Part shown: in pieces, positions 1 to 12,087 of the stretch | How positions within the stretch are numbered: the stretch's first letter is position 1 | Layout: each line of letters opens with the position of its first letter | Assembly (NCBI GenBank): GCA_012184525.1 | Contig: WOFQ01000048.1 | Coordinates: forward strand, 124,001-188,000 | Source of the DNA: Xenoacremonium recifei | Lineage: Eukaryota; Ascomycota; Sordariomycetes; Hypocreales; Nectriaceae | DNA length: 64,000 nt | Direction of reading: 5' to 3' | Notes under the pieces: model-generated | Database searches by the model: none | What the model was told of the DNA's origin: nothing | Seen by the model: the letters and a program-made list of their open reading frames with translations, nothing else | Program-made: the position numbers and the translations under genes

Positions 1-1677
1 CTCCATCGGTTTCTTGCTATCCAGCACCGTTCGCAACTATCGCTAGGCAGAAACGATGTTTCTTGGATAACGTGGCCGCAGGTCTGTCGGGCATATCTCA
101 CCTTGCCACAGAACGTCTTCATATCAGCAAGGATCCAGTCGCATTTCTTGCATCGTGTCGTGTGGAGCGTACACATGGCAACTCGCCCCCGTCTACCTGG
201 GAGGCAAAATGGCAAATCCAACAGTGTCGTCGAGGATACCAAGATCTGAGGCAGCTGCAGGGTTCATGGAAGGATAGATACCTATCTGCACGAAAGAAAG
301 AGAAATAGGCAGGACCTATCCCAATCCCGGATGTCTGTCTTCACAACAATGTGAATGAGTGGCAAACACATGTTGACAAACGTTTGGAACATAGATCCGG
401 ATCCACGAGTGTTCGTGTCCATCTATGATTCAAACGCAGGGCCATTCTAGACCAGTCATGGCTGTCATGGGACGACTCTTTGTGATACGTGGCAATAATC
501 CCACGGAGTCTCTGCTCGTCATGTTTTGCGCCGGATCTTTCTCCGTTTGCGTCTTCGTCACACGGCATTGGTTCGGGTTGCAAGTCTTTTGAAATTTAGT
601 CTGGTTTGGCCCCCTCCTATCGGCTCATACGTGCTTTAGGGGCAACGTCTGGATCACGCCAAGGGCTACACGGACGAGTCAGCTTGACTGCTGCCTCAAG
701 CGGTGATTCAATGCATTGAGATGGGTCAAACAAGATTTGCCAGGTCCGCCAATTGCTTCAGACGTCAGGCTTTGATTACACACCTCATGAATCATTCAAC
801 TGTTCGAGAGAAGAATTGGCAAGTGTCTGTGTATGCGATGGGACCACTAGCCACGTCTTCAAGTGAAAGGATGATCACTCTGTTGGGTCGGAGTGGTCTT
901 CCAGATAGGAGTAAAAGCTCCTAACGATGTTGCACGGAATGAACGGGCTGTCTTTCTGACGGCGGTGAATGTGTTGGGCCCTAGGTTCTCATGTGACCAT
1001 CGATATTCCTAAGATTCTACACCGCTATACTCACTTAATTGACTTACAGCATCTCTTTTTACAATATTTTTGGCATTAGTCAGTCACTAATGGAAAGGGG
1101 TAGTCACAGGATTGCAACACTGGTCCTTGGTCTCCTTAAACCCCAGAAGCGAGCAAGGCCGAATACATATTTTGATATTCTGATATCATTAAGCACGTTA
1201 TTTCTCAAATATAAGGAGGGTCTTGGGGCATTGAACAAAGGTAATTGAAAATCATCTTGTAGTATGTAGCCTTCGGTTCCCATCTAGTCTTCACTACCCT
1301 ATAACCACCAAAAGTCCACCTCTTCTACGTAACATTCCTCAGTTTGCTATGAAAATAATTTTTTAGATACTGTCTAGTAAAGATTAGGATTGGTTGAGGT
1401 CACTCACGGGATCGACTAAGCTGAGGGGCTCAGATCGTGGGCTCTAATTATGGGCGCGAGAACTAGATCCCAGACATAGCAGTTTCTCTGGATATCGATA
1501 TAGGATTAAGAAGGCGTGAGGACTCTTTTGTAGATTGTGTAAATGTCTACTCTACTTCGATGTATATACGATCTTATGCTTCAAAATTTTACGGGGGTAT
1601 CAACCAAAGAACAACGCTCCAATACCGTCGTTCAGATATTCAGCCATGCTGTTCCACATATTTCTTCCACTCCTCCT
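1..1677. other. Intergenic region, no supported gene
   Basis: I see no reading frame here with family signatures or splice signals that join into a gene. The part from about 1000 to 1600 is visibly richer in A and T than the rest. The right end is the probable 3' untranslated region of the permease gene, which ends at 1678 on the minus strand. Confidence 0.6.
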
Positions 1678-3379
1678 CTAAGCCAACCAGAACCAAACCT
1701 TCTCAAGCCAGTTTCTAGCAACAGGCGGCTGGTCCATGGCCTCAAGCTCGTCCATCTCGCGCTTGCCGGTGATGGCATCGATGTTGTGGATCTTGATGCA
1801 TAGCGGGGTGCGGAACCAGATCTTGTGGCCGAGGTAAAGGGCGAGGAAGATGGGTAGGGTGATGTAGGCGGCGATGAAGCTGTTGGTATTCCAGTTGCCC
1901 TTGGTGAAGAGGGCGAAGCCGTTGGTGAGGGTCAGGATGGTGATGATCAAGAGGGCGAACCAGGAGGCGTAGGGCTGGAAGGGGGTGCGGTATGGTAGAG
2001 CGTCGAGGAGGTTGTTGTGGATCATGGCCTTGCGGAAGCGCATGTAAGTGATGAGGACGACAATCCAGGCGATGTAGCCCGAGATGGTGGAAATGTTGAC
2101 GAACCAGCCGAAGACGGTGGCGCCGGAGTTGGAGACGTTGAGGAAGGCGAGCAGACCGAAGGCCCAGGTGAAGACAACTGCCACCCAGGGGACGCCATAG
2201 CGGTTGGTCTTGCTGAACCACCTGGGAGCCTGTCCGTTGAGGGCCATGGAGTAGAGAACTCGGCTGCCAGAGTAGAGGAACGAGTTGCCGGCGGACCAGG
2301 CGGAGGTCAGGACACAGGCGTTGATGATGTGGTTGAGGACGTGGATGCCGACGTTCTGGATACCGATGACGAAGGGCGAGGCGCTGGCGTTGGAAGCGCC
2401 AAGGAGCTGATCGTTATTGTAGGGCACGAGAATGCCGATGATGAGCGAAGAGACGCCGTAGAAAATGGCAAGTCGGTAGATGAAGCGGCGAGCGGCCTTG
2501 GGGATGTTGCGGCGCGGGGCGACGGTCTCACCGGCAGCGATGGCAACCAGTTCAGGGGAAGTGATGAAGGCGAAGCCAGCGCTGATCAAGGCGCTCCAGT
2601 AGGCCAGGAAGTGGCCGGTCGCGCCGCCAGAGAGGTACTCGGTGAAAGATCCAGGAGTCTTCCAGTAGTGGAAGCCCAGGACGTGATCCTGATTGGGGCC
2701 ACCGCCGAAGAAGATGACAACACCGAGGATGATGAGGCCGCAGATGAGAATCAGTTTGATAGAAGCGAACCAAAACTCAGCCTCACCGAAGAAGCCGACG
2801 GCGATGATGTTGAGGACGAGGATGACAGCAAGGACGATGGCGATCCAGAGCGCAATGTTGACGGGCGGGTTCCAGTACTCGATGATGATGCCGGCAGCGA
2901 CGGACTCGGCACCGATGAGCATGCTGTAAGCGTACCAATAGTTCCATCCAGAGGCGAAAGCGAGCGAAGGGTCGACGAAACGGCCGACGAAGTAGGGAAC
3001 GGTGATACCCCGCATGGGTAGGTAGGTGACCATCTCGGCGAGGCAGTTCATGACGATCCAGACGATGAACATCATGGAGACGTAAGCCATGAAGAGAGGG
3101 GCAGGACCGGTCCGGGCAAGAATGGCGCCGGATCCGATGAAGAGACCAGTTCCGATGGCACCACCTGAGATGAAGATGATGAGTCCGTGTAGCTGGATGT
3201 TGAGGCTGGGTGTATCATGACTTACCGAGGGCCAGGAACTGGATGTGTCGACTCTTGAGACCTCGCTCGAGCTGGTCATGGCTGTTGGCGAGGTTGTACT
3301 CGATGTCCTTGGTATCTCCAGGAGTGTTGCTGGCTTCGCGGTCGATGGGCGCGCCATCGTAGATCTCCTTCTCAGCCAT
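1678..3379 (-). CDS. Amino-acid permease, YAT/APC family (general amino-acid or proline-type transporter)
   Basis: Plasma-membrane proton/amino-acid symporter of the fungal YAT family, 546 residues. There are two exons: 3379-3226 and 3164-1678, with a 61-bp intron (3165-3225, GTAAGT...CAG). Splicing joins a cytosolic N-terminus ending LKSRHIQFLALG to GAIGTGLFIGSG, the hallmark first-helix motif of the family. About twelve hydrophobic helices follow, with the conserved acidic/aromatic segment SPELVAIAAGE in the middle and NRYGVPW in a loop. The unspliced frame runs further 5' in another frame and would give a false N-terminus. The ATG at 3379 starts MAEKEIYDGAP, an acidic hydrophilic tail usual for these permeases. 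Substrate cannot be read from sequence. The C-terminus is hydrophilic and ends in VWFWLA. Confidence 0.93.
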
Positions 3380-6300
3380 GATGGTTATGAGGTGGCTGTG
3401 TAAGAGTTCAAGCAAGTTTCAAGATCCGAGAAGAATCCAGGACAGTTCGTGGATGAAAGAACGAAATGACTGCAGATCTCTACAGACTCTGCAGGATGAA
3501 GCAAAGCAAGAAAAGAGGAACGAAGGAGAGGATCTGCACTGGGTATTTATTCGCATGCACAGAGTTTGAAGTGGAGGTCGAGGATCTTCTAGCGAGTCTG
3601 CTCTGGGAAGGAGGTAGATTTGGGGTAAAGGTGTGGGGGAAGCTGGGGTTTGGAGAGGGGGAGGCAACGGCCCAATCAAGGAGGTTAGTGACGGGCACTC
3701 CGGTCGAGGGGGAGGGGCGGGTTAGGTAATGATAATGAATTGGGAGCAGAGATTTGCCTGAGAGAGAGGAAAGCAGGCGAGGGTGGCTATTTATTACGAG
3801 ATGGTCCGAGGCCTGACGGGTGTGGGCAGCGAGGCTCGCAGCGCTCATGATGATGATGATTGATAGCAATGACAGCGGACCGATGGCTAGTGCCACTGAT
3901 AAGGAAGTTTCGTGATGGAGGCGGGAGGCGATGGAGGCGGGAGGGACGAGCACATTCGTGGATCCCGGGTCTTGGAGTTCGTGCTGTAGCATTCGGACCC
4001 GCGATGTTCACTTGGCGGTTCTTGGGTCACTGCTGATCCCCAATTTAACACGCAGGGCGTGGATGACACTCTGACACCCTCAACCACCAGCATCACTCAA
4101 CGATAAGAAAGCAACATATCTGCTGTTCTCGAGGCCGAAAACGCCAATCCGCATCGCTAATATTTACTGCAAACATCGGAATCTCTCATATCAGACCCGT
4201 GAGTGTTGCTGTTACTAACAGCACGGAGGGCCCGTTCTCCAAATTCCCCGCTCGGCCCCCCCCAAGGCCGAAGAAACCCGCGCCGGAATTGGGGTTCGCG
4301 CTCGCCTCCAACGCCCTACCCAAACACGCTCCTCGGCCACACTCGGTCTTGGTCGCAGACAGAGTGCGCTTGGCTCGCCCAAGTGGAGGGATTTGTCAAG
4401 CGGCGATCCCTGCCGGGGCGGGTTCCCACTGGCGCAGGCTATGCTGGTTGAGGAAGCATTCTGGAAGTTTTTGCGCTGGTGGCTCGCGGCGGGAGATGTC
4501 CGTCGTCAGCCCACTGAATCGGGGTGGGTGGCATATCAATTCTGGGCCTGGCTGAGTGCTCTCGAGCCGCGGGTATCATGGCCGTTCTGGGAGGGATGTT
4601 GGTTGGAGGTGAGGTCGGGGCTGCTGAATGAGGATTGCCGAGAGCCGGTATTTGGAGAATGCTGGAAAGCATCCCACTAGCATCACCTTCACAGCACGAA
4701 AGTCATGAGGAGTTCGAGCCTCAAAATGGCTGTCGAAACAAGCCTTCGTCCCCAGCCGTCCCAAACATCTCGCCTCAGCAATCAATTTGTCAAGATTCTG
4801 CTCTGTTCAGTGGACTCGTGGAGGTGCCTAGGTTTCTCCAGGTCCAGTCCAAGCCATTCGTCTCCAGTGAATCTCTGCTCGGCTCAAAGAGGTTTACTGA
4901 ATCTTCCATCCGTCTCCTCACGAGTCGTGGAGCCGCTTCTCTGCACGGGTCACTTAAACTGTGGGCTGTCGGCCACCGCGTTCCGGAGCCGCCGTCTTGA
5001 GACTGAAACACACACAACGTGAGCACTGAAGAGCAACCCTTGTAATTAACCACTCTACCTTCTTTGTCCCTAGGTGGAGAGCTAGAACCGTAGGCGTTGT
5101 TTGCTGCCTCCAGGATCTCCTTATATGCGCACTTTGACGAGCTCTAGCTTGAGAGACGCGAGTCATCATCAATTTCGTGCGTTAATCTTGCCCTTACAAC
5201 CCTCACCAACGATACTATCACAAGCTATTACCTGAAATCCGCGGTTCGGTCTGTTTTCAAGTGGCCTTATTACACGGGCGTCTCTCCACCGCCCCGTCCC
5301 AGCCCACCACAGCTCGAGCCCCGTCAATCCATGATCGTAGGTTTGTTTTGATTCTCCTGACTCTAGAGCACGTGTTTTGTCTCTTGGCAAGTCTTGTCTG
5401 GGGAACACGAATCTGTTATGTAACAAGCTTACGCAGGACTCTGGGGTTGGAGATCGGCCACAGCCCCCGGGTCTAGAACAATGGGTTCATCTCGTCTTGG
5501 CTTTGGTGTCTAATGAGGGCATTCCAAAAGTTGGTCCAGCTACTGATTTGGGGTAATTGGAGAAACATGCCATGATAAAGAATGCTGTTGATGAGTCCCT
5601 AGCTGAGGGACTCGGCGTCACAAGCCACTTGACCATTACAAACGTGACTGGATCGTTGTTGTGAAAGACCTTGTTGATGCAACTCTTGCCTCCGATTGCG
5701 GAGTAAATCCATCACTTCTCCAACTGACAGCATAGCAACAGGAGAGCTCGCTTTGTTGACACATGCCGCCGGATAGTTGATTAGAACTTTGGTTTTTTGT
5801 GAAAGATGCAGTCCGCCAGATCTTCTGCAGGCCAGATAAGAATCAAGTCAAAGGAAATCCTTTTCCTTGAGAATCCTCTCTCCGGTCCCGACGGATGCAA
5901 CTCTGGCCGTCAGCAGACTTGCAAGGAACTGGACAACCAGACTTTGGCACCCACACCATAAACAGGGGTCCCATCCTTCAACCCCTCACGGACGTCTCTG
6001 CCTGCACGCTTTCTCACATCACCAAGAACAAACATCGGACGTTTGTCTCACTTGTCTTATAACGCGAGTTGCTCTGTAGTTGGGCGAACCTCGCTAGCTC
6101 ACGCCACAACCGCTTTGGTCTCCAGGCTAATAAAACGGCTATACGCGGCATCAGTAAGTCAACGCATTCTTTCAGCGTCTGTGCTCGATGGAATTTTCTC
6201 AGACTTTTCGCTGGTCTTATCTCCTGCCTGGTTGGGTATCGTGGGCCTGGGCGCAACTGGAGATCGCGCTACCAAAGAAGTTGTGATTTACGCCCTATGG

Positions 6301-7486
6301 AGTGATCCTGGGAGTTTTTCAATGCTGCGCTGGTACACTGACAAACTGACTAGGGTGCGCATGATGGCCTGGAGCCGCCACGTACTTCTGGGCAGGAAGC
6401 TTTACCTGTATTATGCCAAGGTGAGACTCACACAAAGATTATTGGAATTCAATAAATCTCTATCCATTCACGCCTATCAAGGACGCTCGTATGAAAACGT
6501 TGCTACTGATTTATAGCCAATATACTGCAAGAAATATATTATTTCGAACTCTACTATTTTATACCTCATCGCTCTGTCCGTGCAAGAAGGCCCGTCATCT
6601 ATCATTTGGGGATATACATGGCTTCTGTCCCAGAACTCCGATCTGACCCAGTCCTATATCTCAGTGGTGACCTCTAATACAATGCCGAAGTTACCCTTTC
6701 TCTTTTCGTGCATCTCCTCATGCGGACGGTTTTCTAAGAATAGGGGGACGAAAAGTAGGCGAAGATGACACAGATCCGAAGAAGGGGACATACAGCCGGA
6801 AATTAAGACACATAGCCGGAGACGAGGACAACCGTCGATACGAGCAGGCAAAGGGGTGAAGAAGAAATCATAGCCCCGGCAAAGAGAATAGAAACCTTGG
6901 TGGATTGTCTGGGAGCTTCGAGCACAAGCCGAGAGTCCGATGTTGTCACCTCATCGAGAAGGGGTAGGCGAAACCTGCCAGAACTCGGATGAAATCTAAC
7001 CAAGGATTTGGACATCATACACGCCTCGGCTAGCTTCCATACATATTACTACGACCGAAAACCCCCAGCAACGCGATTGAAATTCAAGTTGATGGGAGAC
7101 GCTTTCTCTATGACTGGTTCTCGCATCTAATACCACTGTCACAGCCCGCGTTTTGCTGCAGCAGAGGCAACTACGATCATCTGAGAGTAGCTTGGCAGGA
7201 AGCGACTGGCGTTCTCGTCATGGGAAAAGAGCAGGTGTTAACCGCTTTCACCAAACGTGATCTGTGTCTTCGACCGAGGTGCTGCCTGACACTCTTAAGT
7301 GAGCTAAGCGAGATGTTGGTCGCTACTGAGAAAACGTCGGTGAGATATGGTGAAGGTACTATCCATTGTTGGTTCACGAAATTTCACCTTTTCCCCCTTG
7401 ACCAAGAAGCTCTGTGCATTCGTAAACAAAGCATCCCAAAGCATCCCTCCAGTCCAAATATCTCAGCCATCACCACAGCAAGCACA
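3380..7486. other. Long intergenic region (4.1 kb), no supported gene
   Basis: This holds the permease promoter at its left end and otherwise only short, unconserved frames on both strands. None carries a recognisable motif or a convincing intron series. Around 6780-6880 there are short degenerate direct repeats of the form CATAGCCGGA. I see no transposon ends. Confidence 0.5.
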
Positions 7487-8138
7487 ATGGCGAGTATTCA
7501 ATATAGCCACCCCAATTTTTCCCACCGCATTGAGCCGGAACCGCACGTTCGAGTGAACAAAGACCGACTCTATCTCGCAGTCTACAACTCCCCCAGCGGG
7601 TAAAGTCCATCCTAATGGAGGTCCGGACTATCAAAGTACTAACCACCGTTGCAGCCACTACCGATATGGACTCCTCGTTGGCCCCAAGCACGAGTGGCCT
7701 CGTCCACATCCAACCCCCGGCTTTGCCATCCGACTTGTGAAAACCGACAAATGGGAGCTTCAGATGCCCCTCGTCGGTGACCTGGGGAGAATCGAGAACA
7801 TGCATGTCCGCATCAAGATTGGCAAGATAAGGAGTATGAATCGCCTTCGCGAAATCATCCAGTCCACGTCGATCGAAAACCTCGACGACGACGACATTCG
7901 CGGAGGGAATGAATGGGTGGAAAGAGTCGTTGAACGGGTCGAAGCCGACTTTCTTGTCTCAGATCCTGCCACGTTTCCAAGTTGGGGGGAAATCCTCGAA
8001 ACAGTGACACGAGCCAGCAATATTGTCAACCACATGGGCAGGCCGGCGTATGATATGCTCACGGCCAACTGGTGGACACCGAGATACATACGCTATCGAA
8101 GAGGATGTGATCCAAACCTGACGTCCTTGAACTGGTGA
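7487..8138 (+). CDS. Small fungal protein of unknown function, DUF6914-like
   Basis: A 198-residue protein in two exons, 7487-7599 and 7655-8138, with a 55-bp intron (7600-7654, GTAAAG...GCAG, branch-like TACTAAC at 7637-7643). The join restores the pattern RLYLAVYNSPSG-GHYRYGLLVGPK, which matches my recollection of the fungal DUF6914 family: a short strand of the form LYVALY, then H-Y-x-x-x-L-x-VGPK, then an arginine/lysine-rich beta region. Family members are cytosolic-looking, about 150-200 residues, of unknown function and often in multiple copies. This copy has no signal peptide or membrane segment. The Cys-Val-x-Trp motif I remember from relatives is not evident; an acidic stretch (DDDDI) and NEWVERVVERVEAD occupy that place. 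The ATG chosen is the first in-frame one after AGCACA and gives MASIQYSHP. Confidence 0.72.
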
Positions 8139-9505
8139 ACGAGTCTTCCTTTTAACTCGTATAAGAGTTTAGCGTCGATTGATGGATGGTCCTGTAATTC
8201 TAGCGAGTATTTCAGATAGCGAATAAATTCACTACAAGCCAATATCTACGTGTCATCCAAGGCTGTTTGTGTATACTCAATGGAGTTTGGTGATCGTATC
8301 GTGGAGAGTAACGAAGTAGGCGGTCCCTATGGACATAATTTGCTTGCGAGGAAGCCGTACTGTGCGATGGCTCCAAGGAGCAGGCCACGTGAATTACAAG
8401 TACAACCAGAACAGAGCAACTTGATCATTTACGATGCAGAAAAAATGGCGGCATCCCTTTGGCTGCGTCTTACGATGTCTTGGGCGTTATCACTCTGGGG
8501 AAAGCTTTGGGCACCTCCGGAGGGAGGTTCCAAAGTAGGATCAACACGTTGAGTCAAGTCAACGTTGTCGCCAAGGAATCAATAAGTCTTGCAGTGCATG
8601 TTGCTAAGAAGCGATCATCCGTGTCTTCCGAGACTATTGTGCGGAAAGCCTGCCGATCCGCAAAGAACAGAGCAGAGCCAAGAGCCTAGAGGTGAACAGG
8701 AGCTGGAGTCAAGCTGCAGTCAGTCAGCCCTGCCGGCTCGTATCCAAGTGGGCGGGCGGGCCAGTGCCAGGGATGATCCCTTGGTTGCTTGGATGCCCAC
8801 TGCGTGAAATACGGTGTAGACCCTCTGCAAGGTCTCAACGGAAAGGCACCGAATGAAAACTCTTCTTCGAGAGGCGAATGCAGGTTATCGGACCGTGAGG
8901 GCAAGATTGGCGAGTGCCGTCAGGGCTCATGGCCACCACGTTCGTCCGCCAGCCAAGCCGGTAGGTGTCAATAGCGTCGCAGCGCAGTAAAGTGCTTGCA
9001 TGGTGGTCTCGGTTTGCCCCGACAAGGCCCGTCTCCAGCAAGCGGGCCGCCTCGGCACTCCATCGCCTCGCCTCGCCGCACCAAAGGGCAAATTCCGCTC
9101 TTCGATGTTATTGTTAGTCACAAGGCAGGACGAGCATGCGCTGGCGTCGCACAGCCCTCGAACACGTTGCGCGGAAAGGATCGAAGGTGTCCTGAGAATA
9201 GTATCACAGGCTGCGGTGTAGTCCGTATCGAACCGGAGAGCAGGTATTTTCGCCATGTGGTTGGCGGAATACGGACTGGCTGTCTAACCGTCAGCTGGGT
9301 CACGAGGGAACACACAGGAAATTGGACACTGCCGGGTCAATGCAAATCCGGGGCGGGTAGCCGATCAGTGCTTATTGTCTGGTCTGGCTGCCCTTCTGTC
9401 TGTCTCCCTACCCCTGGCCGGCTTCCTCTCCCTGGTAGCCGACGAGGCTGTTTTGGCCAGCGACCTGCGACACGGCCGGGCCATCGCAGGCCTGTTGGTG
9501 AGACG

Positions 9506-9530
9506 CCAGGGCCAGGGCCAGGGCCAGGGG
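9506..9530. repeat. Short tandem repeat, 6-bp unit (CCAGGG)x4
   Basis: Four adjacent copies of CCAGGG in intergenic DNA. It is a simple microsatellite with no visible gene context. Confidence 0.9.
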
Positions 9531-10085
9531 TGCTGCCCTCATCATCAGGGTTTCATCCGCGCGCAGGACATGCACAGCGCTGCGCTGCGATTCCGATGCT
9601 GGTCCCGAAATAACGCAGCGAGCGAATCCTTCCCGGCGCCATGCTATGGACAAGGCTGACTGTCCGGCATCGATGCAGGACGCGCGGCGACATACCAGGC
9701 AACGGACGAGAGGCCGCTATTGCTCGCAAGTTCGACCGTCGCGGAATCGTTGGACTGGAGGAGGGTATCAGTCGATGCGGCCTCTTTTGAAACGCTTCTT
9801 CGATGCCTCTCAGGTCGAGGGCGGGTAAGTAAACCAGTCATACGACCGTCTCGTAGGGGCTCATTTCAGGTGGTGCCGTTGTCCGGTGGCCTGGCGCAAA
9901 GGAAATCTCTGCTGTTGATCGGCATTTGCAGGTTTGATGGATGATTCCCCAGACCCGCGACTGACAGCGCACGATCGCCGTTTCGCTCCAGGGGATTGAG
10001 ACCAACAAGAGGGGGGGGGACTTGCCGACGCGAGGGGAGGGGACGGGACAGTACGCGAGATGTTAGGGGGTACGTACCGCTAGAG

Positions 10086-10127
10086 TCAGGCACTCAGGCA
10101 CTCAGGCACTCAGGCACTAAGGCACTC
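10086..10127. repeat. Short tandem repeat, 8-bp unit (AGGCACTC)x5
   Basis: Five consecutive 8-bp units read AGGCACTC; the fourth is altered to AGGCACTA. It lies in the gene-free stretch about 1.6 kb upstream of the small GPI-type protein gene. Confidence 0.9.
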
Positions 10128-11748
10128 GCGCTACGGGAAGAAGCGCCGCCTTGACAGGGCGCGATGGCAAGCGACGCAGGAACCGGGCCAGGAACCAGGC
10201 ACAGGCACAGAGACAAGCACTACCGGTGCTCCTTCCCACTGTGCGTAGCGAGCCCCGCCCCATGCCCGGCGCCGATCCACTGTTAGCCAATCGTTAGCGG
10301 GGCGGAAATTATGCAAATTTCAACTCTTTTATGAATCGCGACCGGCGAGCAGCCAGTGACAGTCTTGCGCGCATAGCAGCATTTTAGGTTCTGTCGACTC
10401 AATGGCGACGACTCGTGCGCTGCCTGAGCGAGTCAGGCCACCCATTGGTTGCTGCGGCGGTTTGTCTGCCTGCGTTCCTGGAGAGTCGACCGTCCGTCCG
10501 GCCGTCTTGTTGAGGGCCCGCGCGAATTGATTGACTGGTGGCAAACGCTGTTGGAGAGAACGCCACCGAGAGCTGGCGAGACGCCTGTGCTTGGGCCTTC
10601 GCCAGAAAGACCTGGAGGGTTTTCCAGTTCGTTGGACCCTGCTGGGGGACTATGCTGGAAGCGGCTGTTGGACAGTGTCTGAAGAGCATTGTTCATCTCA
10701 TCACGATAGCACGACAGCAGAGATGAATCTCAGACAAAGAGGGGGGCCCTTGTCATGGCGACAACGAACGACTCCCCGAAACATCTCGTCGGTGACATGC
10801 TCGCGAACTCTCGTCGGCAGGGGGGAAAGTGTAACACCAAACGAAGCACCATCAAGAAAGAAACAGTTCATGAAGCCCCCAAACAATGTCGAGGGGGCGG
10901 AAAAACTCTGTCTCGTCCGGGGCCTTCCTTCGCGCAAAGCCAAAAGGCACAAAGAAAGAAACCTGGTCGAGACAGTCCCGACACGCAGCACCCACGGTGA
11001 AGGTACCTCGTTGGGCGAATGCCTGATACTTTGTGCCTTAATTTCCGCGCTGTGGAAGCGCTGTTGGGCCAGCTGGTTGCCAGGTTGCGAATACTCGGGA
11101 CACGCCTGTAGTTGGGCGCCCATTCCGTGTCACTGCTACACGATGCGTCCTCTGCCATTCGCCCCAGGCCTCTCCCCCCGGCGCGGTGCACTGGCGGCAC
11201 TTGAAAGTACCCGGCCTCCTCCACTGGACTCTCTAGCCTGCCATCCGGTACCTGAGCAATCTCGGCCTGTCTCTTTTCTCGCACTGGGGGCTCCACCATC
11301 GCATTGGCTGTCCGGCCCCAGCGCCTCTTTGCTTTGCTCCACCGGAATGCGCTACTGCGCTGCGCTGGCCCTGTCAACCTGGCTGCAGGTACTTCATGGA
11401 TCCTTCCCCCCCGGGCTTCGTGAGATCCTCGCTGCTTCACCGTTGATTTCCCAAACAAATACCCCCCCACAGACTTCGTTGGCAGAGTCTACTCCGTGCG
11501 TTCATTCGTATTTGAATCGACTTCTTACCCCAGCTGGACCCTGCTGTCTGCTGCACCTGGATATCGAGTATCCCGTCACCCACGTTCTTTCACCACGCTG
11601 TTGCGCAAATAAACACTTACATCGGATCATACCGAGCACCACCAACAACAACAACAATAACAAGCGTTGACCTAGCTGTCAACCCACGACGATATAGCAT
11701 CGCACAACTCCAATCTTTGATAGATTGCATCACTTTCACTCAATCATC

Positions 11749-12087
11749 ATGCGCTTCTCCAGCCTCGCTCTTGCGCTTCTCCCGGCCGTTGCGCTCGCCG
11801 ACAACGCTGCCAGCACCACCACCCAGACCTCCACCAAGGTCCTCACCAAGACCTACTTCCTCTCGCAGGTCCACACTGTCACTTCGGTCTACAACAACGC
11901 CACCAGCACCTACATGACCACCGCCGTCAGCACTGCTGAGACCACCGAGACCACCGATGTCGCCGTTGTGACCTCTTCCGCTGCCCCCTCGCCCACGGTT
12001 GTTGACAAGAGCGCCGGCTCTGCGCTCGAGGCCGGCAAGCTCGCTGTCGCTGGTGTTGCGGGCATGGTCATCGTTGCTCTGATGTAA
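11749..12087 (+). CDS. Small secreted Ser/Thr-rich protein, probable GPI anchor
   Basis: A single-exon protein of 112 residues. It opens with a signal peptide (MRFSSLALALLPAVALA, cleavage expected near residue 17-18), then a body of about 70 residues rich in Thr, Ser, Val and Ala with one N-glycosylation sequon (NAT), and ends in a hydrophobic tail (LAVAGVAGMVIVALM) after a small-residue stretch (KSAGSALEAG), the arrangement of a GPI-attachment signal. It probably reaches the cell wall or plasma membrane; no enzymatic domain is present. Similar short Thr-rich GPI proteins are common in filamentous ascomycetes and of unknown function. Start: first ATG after a CAA-rich leader. A longer in-frame start at 11725 would put MHHFHSII before the signal peptide and is less likely. 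Confidence 0.8.
   Translation: MRFSSLALALLPAVALADNAASTTTQTSTKVLTKTYFLSQVHTVTSVYNNATSTYMTTAVSTAETTETTDVAVVTSSAAPSPTVVDKSAGSALEAGKLAVAGVAGMVIVALM

Larger units (their letters stand above)
8139..11748. other. Long intergenic region (3.6 kb), no supported gene
   Basis: No gene is supported. It contains two short tandem repeats listed separately. A long open frame on the plus strand (10531-11670) overlaps the presumed promoter and leader of the next gene; its sequence is a low-complexity Pro/Ser/Arg mix with no family resemblance, so I do not call it. The last 130 bases before the ATG at 11749 are CAA/CAC-rich, typical of a fungal 5' leader. Confidence 0.5.

Noticed and set aside
2017..3021. Acidic 334-codon frame opposite the permease
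   Set aside because: It is the antisense shadow of a well-supported membrane transporter; its Asp/Glu/Gly-rich content mirrors the hydrophobic codons.
3226..3357. Upstream start of the permease in the unspliced frame
   Set aside because: It yields a Ser/Thr-rich N-terminus unlike the family. The GTAAGT...CAG intron joins the correct frame and restores LALGGAIGTGLF.
10531..11670. Open frame of 379 codons on the plus strand
   Set aside because: It has no family motif, is compositionally Pro/Ser/Arg-mixed, and overlaps the promoter and leader of the gene at 11749. GC-rich DNA makes such frames common.
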